Positions 9,195 to 19,135 are shown, counted from the first letter of the stretch. The stretch: 64,000 nt of DNA from Acidimicrobiia bacterium (GCA_022821985.1 JAJECP010000026.1:46970-110969), one strand, 5' to 3'. The notes: a model not told the origin generated them from the sequence alone. Translations and numbers: made by a program.

Positions 9195-10319
9195 TCAGGG
9201 TGCGGGCCAAGGGTCGGTGTCGTCTGTGATGTTGGCTAGGGAGTGGTTGTCGGCGCCTTCATTGCGGCCGGTCCAGCGGACTTGACCGGGTGTGGCGCTG
9301 AGGCGGGCGATCACGTTCTGCTGCATGAGGCCGTCGACTTCCACGAACACTCCGCGAGATTTGGCATGGGGGTCGTCTGCTAGCTGGCTCATATCGAGGA
9401 CCGGGGCTGCGGCTGCCTGGGCGTTGTCGAACGCTTCGACTGCTTCGGCCAGCGTGCGCTGTGACACCCAGTCGGCCATTGCCTCGTCCAGCTCGGCACG
9501 GTGGGCCATGCGGCCCTCGAAGGTGGTGAAGCGCTCGTCGTCGCCGATGCCGATCATCTCCATGACCCGTGCAGCGACCGAGTCGGTGGAGCTGCTGACA
9601 GCCAGCCATCCGCCGTCGGACGCCTGGTAGGTGCCGCGGGGGACGCTGTAGGGGATGCCTGATCCGAGGCGGGGCTGCAGGTAGCCCTCGGTGTGCCATG
9701 CGGTCATGAGCGGGCCCATCGCCTGCGACATGGACTCAAGCAGGTTGACGTCGACCACTTGGCCGACGCTGCTGCGCAGGGCCACCATCGCCGCGAACGC
9801 TCCGGCCAGGCCGGCCATCTCGTCGGTGAGCGCCACCGGTGGCAGCAGCGGCGCGCCGTCTGCCTCGCCGTTCATTGAGGCGAAGCCGCTCATTGCCTCG
9901 GCGAGCGTCGCGAAGCCCGGCCGGTCGCGGTACGGGCCGTCCTGGCCGAAGCCGGTCAGTCGCACGACCACCAACTTCGGATTGGCTTCGATCAGCTCGT
10001 CGGGCACCAAGCCGAGCGCTTCGAGTTTGCCGGGCCGGAAGTTTTCCACCAGCACATCGGCGACAGCCAGCAGCCGGCGCAGCAGCGCCAAGTCGCCAGC
10101 GGCCTTGAGGTCGAGCGTGACGCAGCGCTTGTTGCGGTTGACGAGCCGCCACCACAGGGTCTCGCCCTGCGCGTCGCGCCAGCCCATGTTGCGGACGGTG
10201 TCGCCGCCGGGTCGCTCCACCTTGATGACATCGGCGCCGAAGTCGGCCAGGTAGCGGGCACAGTGCGGCCCGGCGAACACCGATGAGAGATCCAGTACTC
10301 GTAGACCGTCGAGCGGCAT
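9195..10319 (-). CDS. CaiB/BaiF family (class III) CoA transferase
   Basis: Moves CoA between carboxylic acids through an enzyme-bound aspartyl-CoA intermediate. 374 residues from ATG 10319, chosen because the conserved MPLDGLRVLDLSSVFAGP opening begins there; the frame is open further upstream but without homology. Other class III motifs are GADVIKVERPGGDTVR, NRNKRCVTLDLK, VLVENFRPGKLE and VVRLTGFGQDGPYRDRPG. The gene follows pccB and its epsilon subunit on the same strand at short distance, which suggests activation of an acid feeding the carboxylase, or removal of its product. The substrate is not predictable from sequence. Confidence 0.9.
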   Translation of the reverse strand: MPLDGLRVLDLSSVFAGPHCARYLADFGADVIKVERPGGDTVRNMGWRDAQGETLWWRLVNRNKRCVTLDLKAAGDLALLRRLLAVADVLVENFRPGKLEALGLVPDELIEANPKLVVVRLTGFGQDGPYRDRPGFATLAEAMSGFASMNGEADGAPLLPPVALTDEMAGLAGAFAAMVALRSSVGQVVDVNLLESMSQAMGPLMTAWHTEGYLQPRLGSGIPYSVPRGTYQASDGGWLAVSSSTDSVAARVMEMIGIGDDERFTTFEGRMAHRAELDEAMADWVSQRTLAEAVEAFDNAQAAAAPVLDMSQLADDPHAKSRGVFVEVDGLMQQNVIARLSATPGQVRWTGRNEGADNHSLANITDDTDPWPAP

Positions 10320-10351
10320 GACCGCAGCGTGGTTCGGGCCTTCGGGCACGG

Positions 10352-10558
10352 CTAGCGGTAGCGGACCGCGGGCCAAGACGTGGGGGCTTGCCAAGGGCGG
10401 CCGCTGAAGCGCCACTTGCTGAACGTCGCCGCGTGGGGCGCGACCGGGACCGGACGGGGCCACAGCAGCTCCAGCGCGGTGACGATGGCGGCGGCCTCTT
10501 CGGCAGTCGCTGCCGGAGTGATGGCCACGTGCGAAGCGTCGATCACAGGGGCTGTCAC
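10352..10558 (-). CDS. Acyl-CoA carboxylase epsilon subunit
   Basis: A 68-residue protein from GTG 10558, 33 bp downstream of the carboxyltransferase stop. It shows the small-epsilon pattern: a helix AATAEEAAAIVTALELLW and a Trp-rich C-terminus KWRFSGRPWQAPTSWP. Epsilon subunits occur only in actinobacterial acyl-CoA carboxylases, where they bind and stimulate the alpha/beta complex. The subunit supports an actinobacterial origin and suggests that the beta subunit beside it belongs to a propionyl/acetyl-CoA carboxylase. No biotin-carboxylase alpha gene is in the window. Confidence 0.85.
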   Translation of the reverse strand: MTAPVIDASHVAITPAATAEEAAAIVTALELLWPRPVPVAPHAATFSKWRFSGRPWQAPTSWPAVRYR

Positions 10559-10591
10559 CGGTCGCTCGCCCGCACCATTCGGCTCAGCCCC

Positions 10592-12148
<1,557 letters not shown>

Positions 12149-12339
12149 TCAGCAGAGCCTACGGGAAAGGCCCCCTGCCGATCTCAGAGAAGTTCGGCTG
12201 CTTCAAAATCCGACTTTGAATCAGCCAGCCCAAGGCGACGACTCCCTCGATCGGGGCCACGAACTCCACCACAGCGCCCTCGGCAAACCCGGTGGCAAAC
12301 TGGCCACAACTGCCGAGTGAGTCACTCCAGGAGGCCGTT

Positions 12340-12903
12340 ATGGCGTTCGCATCCGGAATCTTCGCCCTCGAGGGAGACCCCGAACTGGACCTGAAGCATC
12401 GGTACTCGGTGCGTCCCATCCTGCAGTGCCTCAAGGATCTCGATGGGACGGATTTCCTGTTTCGCGACATCGGCACTGCAGAGGAATTCCGGCACTACCT
12501 CACGCAGTGGACGATGGCCAAGAACAGCAAGTTCGATATCGGATACTTCAGTTTCCACGGCTCTCCCGGTGCACTCTGGTTCCCCGATGGCCGCAAGTCG
12601 CCCATCACGCTCGAAGAGCTGGGCGACTGGCTCGAAGGCCGCGCAGAAGGTCGCATCATCCACTTCTGCGCTTGTTCGGTGATGAGACTCGGCAAAGTGC
12701 GGCTGTCGGACTTTCGCCGACAGACCGGGGCCGCCGCGGTAATGGGCTATCGCACAGATGTGGACTGGGCGGAGTCGATGGCGTTCGACACCTTGCTCTT
12801 CAGCGCTCTACGCCACTACGCGAGACTCGGTGATGCTGTGAACTACCTCGACAAAGTCGCCGGCAAGCTGGAAGAACACCTCGGATTCGAGATCATCCGC
12901 TGA
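12340..12903 (+). CDS. Caspase/CHAT-fold-like protein (resembles DUF6642)
   Basis: 187 residues from ATG 12340, fixed by an AGGAGG ribosome site just upstream. The core reads like a caspase-clan fold: a strand ending FSFHGSPG (His73-Gly74), a helix, then a strand RIIHFCACSVM with Cys110 and Cys112 at the place of the catalytic cysteine, then MGYRTDVDWAESMAFD. From memory this matches proteins called DUF6642. His and Cys placement suggests a peptidase-like site, but no activity is shown. It stands alone, divergent from pccB and upstream of a MazEF-type pair on the opposite strand. Composition is slightly lower in GC than its neighbours. Confidence 0.75.
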   Translation: MAFASGIFALEGDPELDLKHRYSVRPILQCLKDLDGTDFLFRDIGTAEEFRHYLTQWTMAKNSKFDIGYFSFHGSPGALWFPDGRKSPITLEELGDWLEGRAEGRIIHFCACSVMRLGKVRLSDFRRQTGAAAVMGYRTDVDWAESMAFDTLLFSALRHYARLGDAVNYLDKVAGKLEEHLGFEIIR

Positions 12904-12948
12904 CCCTCGAGGCGCACGCTCGACGATGTCGCGGACGCGACGGTTGGC

Positions 12949-13278
12949 TCAGTCGCAGGCGACAGCGGTTTCGAGAGCGGCACAGATCTGGCGCATCCGC
13001 ATATCGCTGAGCCAGCCGAATCTGGTCACCAGCCACGCTTGGCTGACCAAGTGGATCGAATCGAGATTGACAGCAGAGGGCATCGTCACCGGATCGTCGC
13101 CTGGTTCAAGCACGACCTCGCTAGCCAATCCCCGGACGGTCTTCGTGCACGGGGCGACAATGGCAGTTGTCAGGCGATCCAATGCGGAATCCCGCGAGAG
13201 GACCACCACCGGGCGCTGGCCGATGTCTGGAGACTCGCACCACCACACCTCGCCCCAGCGCGGACGCGAGCCTGTCAC
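12949..13278 (-). CDS. mazF: MazF/PemK-type toxin (endoribonuclease)
   Basis: 109 residues from a GTG at 13278 that overlaps the antitoxin stop by four bases (GTGA). It begins with the family signature RWGEVWWCESPDIGQRPVVV, followed by LSRD and TTAIVAPCTKTVRG, the conserved strand region that holds the RNase site. MazF toxins cut mRNA or tRNA at short sequences and are neutralised by the antitoxin. The frame is open further upstream to 13566, but that overlaps the whole antitoxin and has no homology. Translational coupling to the upstream antitoxin and a palindromic operator complete a standard type II module. Confidence 0.9.
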   Translation of the reverse strand: MTGSRPRWGEVWWCESPDIGQRPVVVLSRDSALDRLTTAIVAPCTKTVRGLASEVVLEPGDDPVTMPSAVNLDSIHLVSQAWLVTRFGWLSDMRMRQICAALETAVACD

Positions 13279-13550
13279 GACTCTGCCGACGCTTCGTGGC
13301 TGGGGTCGGGCTCGAGAGCGCGTGCGCTGTTCCTCAAGGCGAACGACTCCAGGTCGCCCCACTCGTCGGGCGTGTCCAAGGGAATGCGGTCGTACACCTC
13401 GTACTGCGCGTCGATCTCCACCTTGCGGTGACGCTTGGCGAGGGCCTCGAGCGCTGCGTCCATCATCGCCGCGTCGCTCTCCCACGCTTGCAGCCCGCGT
13501 GCCTGTTCCAGAAGATCGCCATCGACCGTTGTGCTTACTCGCCGTCGCAT
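13275..13550 (-). CDS. Antitoxin of the MazF pair (ribbon-helix-helix-like)
   Basis: 91 residues from ATG 13550. The N-terminus RRRVSTTVDGDLLEQARGL is the beta-strand/helix pattern of ribbon-helix-helix DNA-binding antitoxins. The acidic C-terminal half (EYDRIPLDTPDEWGD-like region) would wrap and block MazF. It ends with TGA inside the MazF start. A perfect 7-bp inverted repeat lies 10-27 bp upstream of its start and is the likely self-repression site. Confidence 0.85.
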   Translation of the reverse strand: MRRRVSTTVDGDLLEQARGLQAWESDAAMMDAALEALAKRHRKVEIDAQYEVYDRIPLDTPDEWGDLESFALRNSARALEPDPSHEASAES

Positions 13551-13559
13551 GCCATGAAT

Positions 13560-13577
13560 GTAGCATTTCTATGCTAC
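13560..13577. promoter_or_regulatory. Palindromic operator of the mazEF-like pair
   Basis: GTAGCAT (13560-13566), spacer TTCT, ATGCTAC (13571-13577): a perfect 7-bp inverted repeat immediately upstream of the antitoxin ATG (13550). AT-rich in a GC-rich setting, it overlaps the expected promoter. Autorepression by an RHH antitoxin is the known arrangement in this family; binding here is inferred. Confidence 0.7.
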
Positions 13578-13690
13578 TATCGGAATCTGCTTACGGCATC
13601 GAGGCATCCGCGGCCATAACCGCATCTGAGCGGGACTTGAGGCGCGCGGCCAGCAAACGAGGGTGTGCGACTCAGGCGTAAGCTGCGGGC

Positions 13691-14050
13691 ATGGAACTGG
13701 GGCCTGTGCATCACGTTTCGATCAACTGTGCCGATGTGGATGCAGCGGCGCCGTTCTACACCGACATCCTGGGCATGAAGCAGCTCGACCGGCCCGACTT
13801 CGGCTTCAACGGGCGGTGGCTGCAGACGCCTGGCGGCGGCGAGGTGCACCTCATCGAGGTGGCCGACTGGGTGGCACCCAAGGGCCAGCACTGGGCCTTC
13901 AAGGTCGACGACATCGACGCCACCGTGGCCGAGCTGCGCGATGCCGGCGTGAGGGTCAAGGACCCGGTTGCGCTGCCGGGCATGACCGCCCGCCAGACGT
14001 TCTTCTTCGACCCGGCCGGCAACATGATCGAGCTGAACCAGCCCGCCTGA
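13691..14050 (+). CDS. VOC (glyoxalase/bleomycin-resistance) superfamily protein
   Basis: 119 residues, a single pair of beta-alpha-beta-beta-beta units. The first module opens VHHVSINCADVDAAAPFY with a metal-ligand-type His, and GGEVHLIEV ends it with a His/Glu. The second carries HWAFKVDD and ends FFFDPAGNMIELNQP with the typical metal-binding Glu. Members include glyoxalases, dioxygenases and resistance proteins. The metal-site residues suggest a metal-dependent enzyme of unknown substrate. It is convergent with the exonuclease gene and shows no operon partner. Confidence 0.85.
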   Translation: MELGPVHHVSINCADVDAAAPFYTDILGMKQLDRPDFGFNGRWLQTPGGGEVHLIEVADWVAPKGQHWAFKVDDIDATVAELRDAGVRVKDPVALPGMTARQTFFFDPAGNMIELNQPA

Positions 14051-14083
14051 GGCCAGCCTTGCTTCAACTCAGGTGAGCCTCGA

Positions 14084-15004
14084 CTAGGTGTCCGTCCGGT
14101 AGGCCGCGAGGTTCATCACCCGGTCGAGCAGGTTCTCGGCGCCGATCCGTTCGCAGAGTTCTTCGAAACCCCGATGCGGGCCGCGCCAGGCCAGCTCGTC
14201 GACGCTGTCGGACACCGGCGCATCGGTGCGCACCGTGGCGATGCGGCGGAACAGCAGGGCGAGATCACGCTCACCGGCGAGCGTTGCGGCGAGACCGGCC
14301 GCGCCCCGGACCTTCGGCGCCCAGTCGTCGTGCGAATCCGGGATGTTCTCGATATGGCCGTAGTGCGACAGCATCACCGACGTCGACTTGGCGCCCCAGC
14401 CCTTCAGGCCCGGAAAGCCATCGGCACTGTCGCCCACCAAGCCCAGGTAGTCGGGTATCGACTCCGGGCTGACGCCGAACTTCGCTTCGACGCCAGTCAC
14501 GTCAATGATCTCGTCGGCCCGGCGGTCCCACTGGACGACTTTGCCGCCGACGCACTGGCCCAAGTCCTTGTCGGGAGTGCAGATCAGCACCTGCCGGACA
14601 CGGTCGTCGTCAGCCGCCATCGCCGCGCCCGCTGCCATGGCGTCATCGGCTTCGAACTCGATCATCGGCCAGACCGCCACGCCCAGCAGCCGCAGCGCGT
14701 CCTCGGTGGGGTGGAACTGCGACAGCAGGTCGGGCTCGATCCCCGAGCCGTCCTTGTAGCCCGGCCAGAGGTCGTTGCGGAACGACTCCACGACGTGATC
14801 GGTGGCCACAGCCACGTGGGTGGCACCGCCTTCGAGCAGCACCACGATGTTGCCGAGCACACCCCGCAACGCCCCGACCTCGCTGCCGTCGGACGCCTTG
14901 CGGCTGGGCACCGCGAAGAAGTGGCGGAACAGCTCGTAGGTGCCGTCGATCAGGTGGACATCGACCTGGCCGGCGGCGGACGGCACACCCGCTGATCCCT
15001 CCAT
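14084..15004 (-). CDS. 5'-3' exonuclease (PolA-N/FEN-like), stand-alone
   Basis: 306 residues from ATG 15004. The homologous part begins right after it with VHLIDGTYELFRHFFAVP, the first metal-binding Asp motif. A longer open frame to 15277 lacks homology and overlaps the CoA ligase leader. Acidic motifs follow: FEADDAMAAGAA, ICTPDKDLGQCV and the helix-hairpin-helix region YLGLVGDSADGFPGLKGWGAKS. These define the flap-endonuclease fold that removes RNA primers or flaps, here without a polymerase domain. Confidence 0.9.
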   Translation of the reverse strand: MEGSAGVPSAAGQVDVHLIDGTYELFRHFFAVPSRKASDGSEVGALRGVLGNIVVLLEGGATHVAVATDHVVESFRNDLWPGYKDGSGIEPDLLSQFHPTEDALRLLGVAVWPMIEFEADDAMAAGAAMAADDDRVRQVLICTPDKDLGQCVGGKVVQWDRRADEIIDVTGVEAKFGVSPESIPDYLGLVGDSADGFPGLKGWGAKSTSVMLSHYGHIENIPDSHDDWAPKVRGAAGLAATLAGERDLALLFRRIATVRTDAPVSDSVDELAWRGPHRGFEELCERIGAENLLDRVMNLAAYRTDT

Positions 15005-15161
15005 GGCCGCGACCCTAGGAGGCCGCTCAGCCTCGCAGGGCACTGCCGCGGCAGCCCGCTCTAGAGTTGGCGCGGCCGATCTGCCGGGAGACACCTCCGG
15101 TGGGGCACCGCACACCGAGGCGACCGCCGCGTATGACAACCCATGACCCTGAGGGGACGAC

Positions 15162-16700
15162 ATGAAGGTTCCGTTTACTGTTTCCGACTTCCTGTACCGG
15201 GCCGAGAACGTGTACCCGGACCGGGTGGCGCTGGCCGACGAACCCGAAGCGCCCGGCGGCGGGCTCGGGGAGATCACCTACGCCCAGTTCGGCGACCTCG
15301 TACGGGCCCAGGCAGCCAAGCTGGATCAGCTCGGCATCTCCCACGGCGAGCGGGTGGCGATGGTGTCGCAGAACGCCGGCCGGCTGATGACGTCGTTCTA
15401 CGGCGTGTCGGGCTACGGCCGCATCTTCGTGCCGATCAACTTCCGGCTCAGCCACGACGAGATCAACTACATCATCGATCACTGCGGCGCCACGATGCTG
15501 CTGGTGGATCCCTCCATGGAGGACACCTGCAAGGACATCGACGTGGAGCATTTCGTGGTGATGGGCACCGACGCCGATGACCAGATGTACGCGCCGGGCG
15601 CGGAGCCGGCCCCGTGGACGCCCGACGAGGACGTCACCGCCACCATCAACTACACCTCGGGCACCACCGCACGCCCCAAGGGCGTGCAGCAGACCCACCG
15701 GGCGCTGTGGGTGAACGCCACCACGTTCGGCTGGCACTCGGGCGTCAGCGACCGTGACGTGTACCTGCACACGCTGCCGATGTTCCACTGCAACGGCTGG
15801 GGCATGCCCTATGCCGTGACCGGCATGGGCGGCAAGCACGTGGTGCAGCGCGAGGTGCGCGGCCCCGAGATCCTCAAGCGCATCGAAGACCACGGCGTGA
15901 CGCTGATGTGCGGCGCACCTGCGGTGGTGGCGGCGGTGCTGGATGCGGCGGCCGACTGGGACGGTCCCATTCCCGGCAGCGGACGGGTTCGGATGGTGGT
16001 GGCGGGCGCGCCGCCGCCCACGCGCACCATCGCCCGCATGGAAACCGAGCTGGGCTGGGAGTTCATCCAGATCTACGGCCTCACCGAGACGGCGCCGCTG
16101 CTCACCATGAACCGCTGCCGGCCCGAATGGGACGACTTCGAGCCCGACCACAAGGCCCGCAAGCTCAGCCGGGCCGGTGCACCGGCCATCGGCGTGAAGA
16201 TCGACGTGGACAGCCAGGGCGAGATCCTGGCCCGGGCGAACGTCGTGCTCGAGGGCTACTGGGAGCAGCCCGAGGCGACTGCGGAGGCCATCGTGGACGG
16301 CTGGTTCCACACCGGCGACGGCGGCTCGATGGACGACGAGCACCACGTCACCATCTCGGACCGCAAGAAGGACGTGATCATCTCCGGCGGCGAGAACGTG
16401 TCGTCGTTCGAGGTGGAGGACGTGCTGTTCAGCCATCCCGCGGTGACCGAGGTGGCCGTGATCGGCGTGCCCGACGAGAAGTGGGGCGAGACCATCAAGG
16501 CCCTCGTGGTCGTCGACGCCGCAGCCGATGCCGTCACCGATCGTGATCTCATCGACTTCTGCCGGGACCGGATGGCGCACTTCAAGTGCCCCACCAGCGT
16601 CGAGTTCCGCGAGGAGCTGGCCCGCACGGCTACCGGCAAGCTGCAGAAGTTCAAGCTCCGTGCGCCCTACTGGGAGGGCATGGAGAAGCAGATCAACTAG
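15162..16700 (+). CDS. AMP-dependent acyl-CoA synthetase
   Basis: 512 residues. It activates a carboxylic acid to the acyl-adenylate and then to the CoA thioester. The P-loop INYTSGTTARPKGVQQTH, the adenylate motif YGLTETAPL, the hinge GWFHTGDGGSMDDEHHVTISDRKKD and the C-terminal lysine motif RTATGKLQKFKLR are all intact, so it should be active. Medium- or long-chain fatty acid preference is suggested by general resemblance (TLPMFHCNGWGMPY), but the sequence does not settle it. It is convergent with the MttB-like gene, 16 bp apart at the 3' ends. ATG at 15162 follows GAGGGGACGAC. Confidence 0.92.
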   Translation: MKVPFTVSDFLYRAENVYPDRVALADEPEAPGGGLGEITYAQFGDLVRAQAAKLDQLGISHGERVAMVSQNAGRLMTSFYGVSGYGRIFVPINFRLSHDEINYIIDHCGATMLLVDPSMEDTCKDIDVEHFVVMGTDADDQMYAPGAEPAPWTPDEDVTATINYTSGTTARPKGVQQTHRALWVNATTFGWHSGVSDRDVYLHTLPMFHCNGWGMPYAVTGMGGKHVVQREVRGPEILKRIEDHGVTLMCGAPAVVAAVLDAAADWDGPIPGSGRVRMVVAGAPPPTRTIARMETELGWEFIQIYGLTETAPLLTMNRCRPEWDDFEPDHKARKLSRAGAPAIGVKIDVDSQGEILARANVVLEGYWEQPEATAEAIVDGWFHTGDGGSMDDEHHVTISDRKKDVIISGGENVSSFEVEDVLFSHPAVTEVAVIGVPDEKWGETIKALVVVDAAADAVTDRDLIDFCRDRMAHFKCPTSVEFREELARTATGKLQKFKLRAPYWEGMEKQIN

Positions 16701-16716
16701 GTCGCGTCCGCTGCGG

Positions 16717-18231
16717 CTAGAGGGGTTCGACGCCGCCTTCTGCGCGGCGGCGCTCTACGAAGTCGGCGAGCTCGGCGCGGATGGCGTCGTCCATCGGCGG
16801 CTCTTCGTAGTCGGCGAGCAACTGCTTCCAGATGCCGTTCGCCCGCTGGGTGGCGTCGAGCGCGCCGTCTTCCTGCCACGTCTCGAAGTTGCGCCAGTCC
16901 GACAGCGTCGGCTCGTAGAAGGCGGTGTTGTAGCGCTCGAGCGTGTGAGCAGCGCCGAAGAAGTGGTTCGCCGGGCCCACCTCGGCGATGGCATCAACCG
17001 CCAAGGAGGCATCATCGATGGCGGTGGGCTGCAGCATCGCCCGGATCATCTGGATCATCTCGGCGTCGATGATCACCTTCTCATAGGAGGCACACAGCCC
17101 GCCCTCGATCCAGCCGAGTCCGTGCAGCACGTAATTGATGCCGCCCACGATGCACGCCCACAGCGACATCTGCGACTCGTAGGTGGCCTGGGCGTCGGGA
17201 GCGTTGGAGGCGTTCGCGTTCGAGGCCCGCAGCGGCAAGCCGTAACGGCGCGCCAGCTGGCCGCTGATGATCGTGGCCTTCACGTACTCGGGCGTGCCGA
17301 ATGCCGGAGCACCCGACCGCATGTCGACGTTCGAGGTGAAGCTGCCGTAGACAACCGGCACGCCGGGGTTCACGAGCTGCGCCAGCGTGATGCCGGCGAG
17401 CGCTTCGGCGTTCTGCAGGGTGAGCGCGCCGGCGATCGTGACCGGCGCCATCGCCCCCGCCAGGGTGAACGGCGTGTACACGACCGGCTGACCGTGGCGG
17501 GCTAGCTCGATGGCGCCCTCCAGCATCGGTTTGTCGTACACGAGCGGCGAGTTCGCGTTGACGACCGTGTGGATGGACGGCTCGCGCAGCAGCGTCTCAT
17601 GGTCGATGCCGCGGGCGATGCGGGCGATCTCGATGGCGTCGCTGACACGTGCGCGGCCCAGCGAGTAGCAGAACCCGGGCTTGGTGGACAGGGTGTACAT
17701 CGCCGACACCGCGTCGAGGTGACGGGTGCGCACCTCGAGATCGATCGGCTCGACGGAGTGGCCGGTGCACGTGTCCGCGGCGTCGAGCGATTGCTGCAGG
17801 CGCAGCATGTTGCAGAAGTCGACGTAGTTGCCGCTGACCCGACCCCGATCGAGGTCGGACACGTTCGGCGGGCTGCCGACCATGCCGAAGACAACCCAGT
17901 CATCGCCGAAGACCACGCTGTTGGCCGGATCGCGGGCGTGCAGGGTGAAGGTCGATGGGGCGAGCGCCACCTGCTCGACGACCATCTCGGGATCGAACCG
18001 CACCCGCACGCCGTCGTCGGAGCTGGCGCCCGCCTCGAGCAGGATCTGCACTGCTTCGGGCAGCAGGAAGTTCATGCCGATCTCGGACAGCACGCGCAGC
18101 GACGCCTCGTGGATGCGTTCGACTTCGTCGGCGCTGATGAGCTCGACGGGCCGGAAGGTGTTGCGTGCCTGCTGCCGTGGCGCCGCCGCGGCGACTGCGG
18201 TATCCCGACGTTTCCGGCCTCGACGCGTCAC
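16717..18231 (-). CDS. MttB/MtgB family (trimethylamine methyltransferase-like) protein
   Basis: 504 residues from GTG 18231. It reads as the COG5598 family: EVERIHEASLRVLSEIGM near the N-terminus, long glycine-rich barrel segments such as TPFTLAGAMAPVTIAGAL and VVYGSFTSNVDMRSGAPAFG, and a C-terminal ANHFFGAAHTLERY. Members with pyrrolysine demethylate trimethylamine. This gene is read straight through with no in-frame TAG, so it belongs to the non-pyrrolysine branch, known members of which act on glycine betaine and related quaternary amines. Substrate is unknown. No corrinoid-protein gene is adjacent. The neighbouring TetR gene may regulate it. Confidence 0.88.
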   Translation of the reverse strand: MTRRGRKRRDTAVAAAAPRQQARNTFRPVELISADEVERIHEASLRVLSEIGMNFLLPEAVQILLEAGASSDDGVRVRFDPEMVVEQVALAPSTFTLHARDPANSVVFGDDWVVFGMVGSPPNVSDLDRGRVSGNYVDFCNMLRLQQSLDAADTCTGHSVEPIDLEVRTRHLDAVSAMYTLSTKPGFCYSLGRARVSDAIEIARIARGIDHETLLREPSIHTVVNANSPLVYDKPMLEGAIELARHGQPVVYTPFTLAGAMAPVTIAGALTLQNAEALAGITLAQLVNPGVPVVYGSFTSNVDMRSGAPAFGTPEYVKATIISGQLARRYGLPLRASNANASNAPDAQATYESQMSLWACIVGGINYVLHGLGWIEGGLCASYEKVIIDAEMIQMIRAMLQPTAIDDASLAVDAIAEVGPANHFFGAAHTLERYNTAFYEPTLSDWRNFETWQEDGALDATQRANGIWKQLLADYEEPPMDDAIRAELADFVERRRAEGGVEPL

Positions 18232-18269
18232 TGCAGCGAACCGTACGGTCCTGTCTGGAACACGTCAAC

Positions 18270-18336
18270 AAGAGGCTGAGCCGGCAGGCGAAGCCGTGGC
18301 CCGAGCGGCCCGTGAGCGAAGCGAACAAGAGCGGGA
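18270..18336 (-). repeat. Dispersed 67-bp intergenic repeat, copy 1
   Basis: Read on the minus strand it starts TCCCGCTCTTGTTCGCTTCG and ends GGCTCAGCCTCTT. It matches the copy at 62951-63017 at 64 of 67 positions. It lies between the TetR gene and the start of the MttB-like gene. Confidence 0.85.
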
Positions 18337-18414
18337 AACAAGGCTCAGCAGCGGAAATGATGCGGCAAACCGCGCGCTGCATGAACAAGATGCACGTTGC
18401 GCAATAACTGAATG

Positions 18415-19017
18415 TCAGAGGCGCAACCCGGCCAAGATGGCCGCTCGCTCGTCATCGGTCGGCGGGCGCCCCACGTAGATCTCGAAGTAGTACGTGAGCG
18501 CTTCGATGCGGGCATCCATCGGCTCATTGACCTCGAGTTCGTACCAGCCCATCTGCAGGAAGTAAATCGTGCGCGCACGGTGAAGTCTCATGACCGGGTC
18601 GCTCACCTCGGCCGCGAGCATCTCCACGCACGCATTCACCCGCCGCTCGTCGGTGGCTCTCAGCTTCTGCCACAGCTCAGGATTGCTGCGGCCCCAATTG
18701 CGCACGGCCACCTCGAGGCGCGGGTCGAAGCGTTCCATCCCCAGCCAGCAGCGCATCAATGCGACGTACCGGTCGACGATGCTGCCCTCGAGCGTCGCGG
18801 CCCGGATGATCGAACCTGAGTTGGTCTCCTCCCACACCTCGAGCAGACGGTTGAGCAGGGCTTCGTGGTCCTCGAAGTGCCAGTAGAAGCTGCCCCGGGT
18901 GACGCCGAGCCGCTTGGCGAGCGGCAGGATCTTGACAGCACCGATGCCGTCGGAAACGAGCACCTCCAGTGCGGCCGCCACCCAGTCATCGGCGCTCAGG
19001 CGTGCCCGATGAGCCAT
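18415..19017 (-). CDS. TetR-family transcriptional regulator
   Basis: 200 residues. The N-terminal helix-turn-helix is clear: WVAAALEVLVSDGIGAVKI, then LAKRLGVTRGSFYWHFEDHEALL, the most conserved stretch of TetR regulators. The rest is the helical ligand and dimer domain. It is divergent from the MerR-menF gene. A 14-bp imperfect palindrome 20 bp upstream of its ATG (19017) is a good candidate operator, so self-repression and control of the divergent menaquinone operon are both possible. The MttB-like gene lies downstream on the same strand. The effector is unknown. Confidence 0.9.
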   Translation of the reverse strand: MAHRARLSADDWVAAALEVLVSDGIGAVKILPLAKRLGVTRGSFYWHFEDHEALLNRLLEVWEETNSGSIIRAATLEGSIVDRYVALMRCWLGMERFDPRLEVAVRNWGRSNPELWQKLRATDERRVNACVEMLAAEVSDPVMRLHRARTIYFLQMGWYELEVNEPMDARIEALTYYFEIYVGRPPTDDERAAILAGLRL

Positions 19018-19036
19018 CGGACCACCCTATCCAGCG

Positions 19037-19050
19037 ACCTGCCGGTCGGT
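19037..19050. promoter_or_regulatory. Candidate TetR operator
   Basis: ACCTGCCGGTCGGT is an imperfect palindrome (10 of 14 positions symmetric: ACC, CCGG, GGT) 20 bp upstream of the TetR start. The form, ACCnnCCGGnnGGT, is common for TetR-family sites. Binding is inferred. Confidence 0.45.
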
Positions 19051-19097
19051 AATTGGGGGGAGCGAGAGCCGCTGCGGATGGACAGAGCGGGCACTCT

Positions 19098-19118
19098 GGG
19101 AGTCATCACTCCCATAAT
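19098..19118 (+). promoter_or_regulatory. Inverted repeat and -10 element before the MerR-menF gene
   Basis: GGGAGT (19098-19103), CATC, ACTCCC (19108-19113) is a perfect 6-bp inverted repeat that abuts CATAAT (19113-19118), a plausible -10 box about 18 bp before the GTG start. MerR regulators bind dyads placed between -35 and -10, so this may be the fusion protein's own operator. No good -35 box is seen. Confidence 0.4.
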
Positions 19119-19135
19119 GCGCCTACGCTGAAGGC

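Noticed and set aside
14084..15277. Extended exonuclease start at 15277
   Set aside because: The extra 91 residues have no homology and overlap the start of the divergent acyl-CoA ligase; ATG 15004 precedes the first conserved motif.
16717..18231. Pyrrolysine-containing MttB
   Set aside because: The frame has no internal TAG and ends normally, so no pyrrolysine decoding is needed.
18165..18407. Plus-strand ORF between MttB and TetR genes
   Set aside because: It is produced by the dispersed repeat and the antisense of the MttB start; no independent coding signal.
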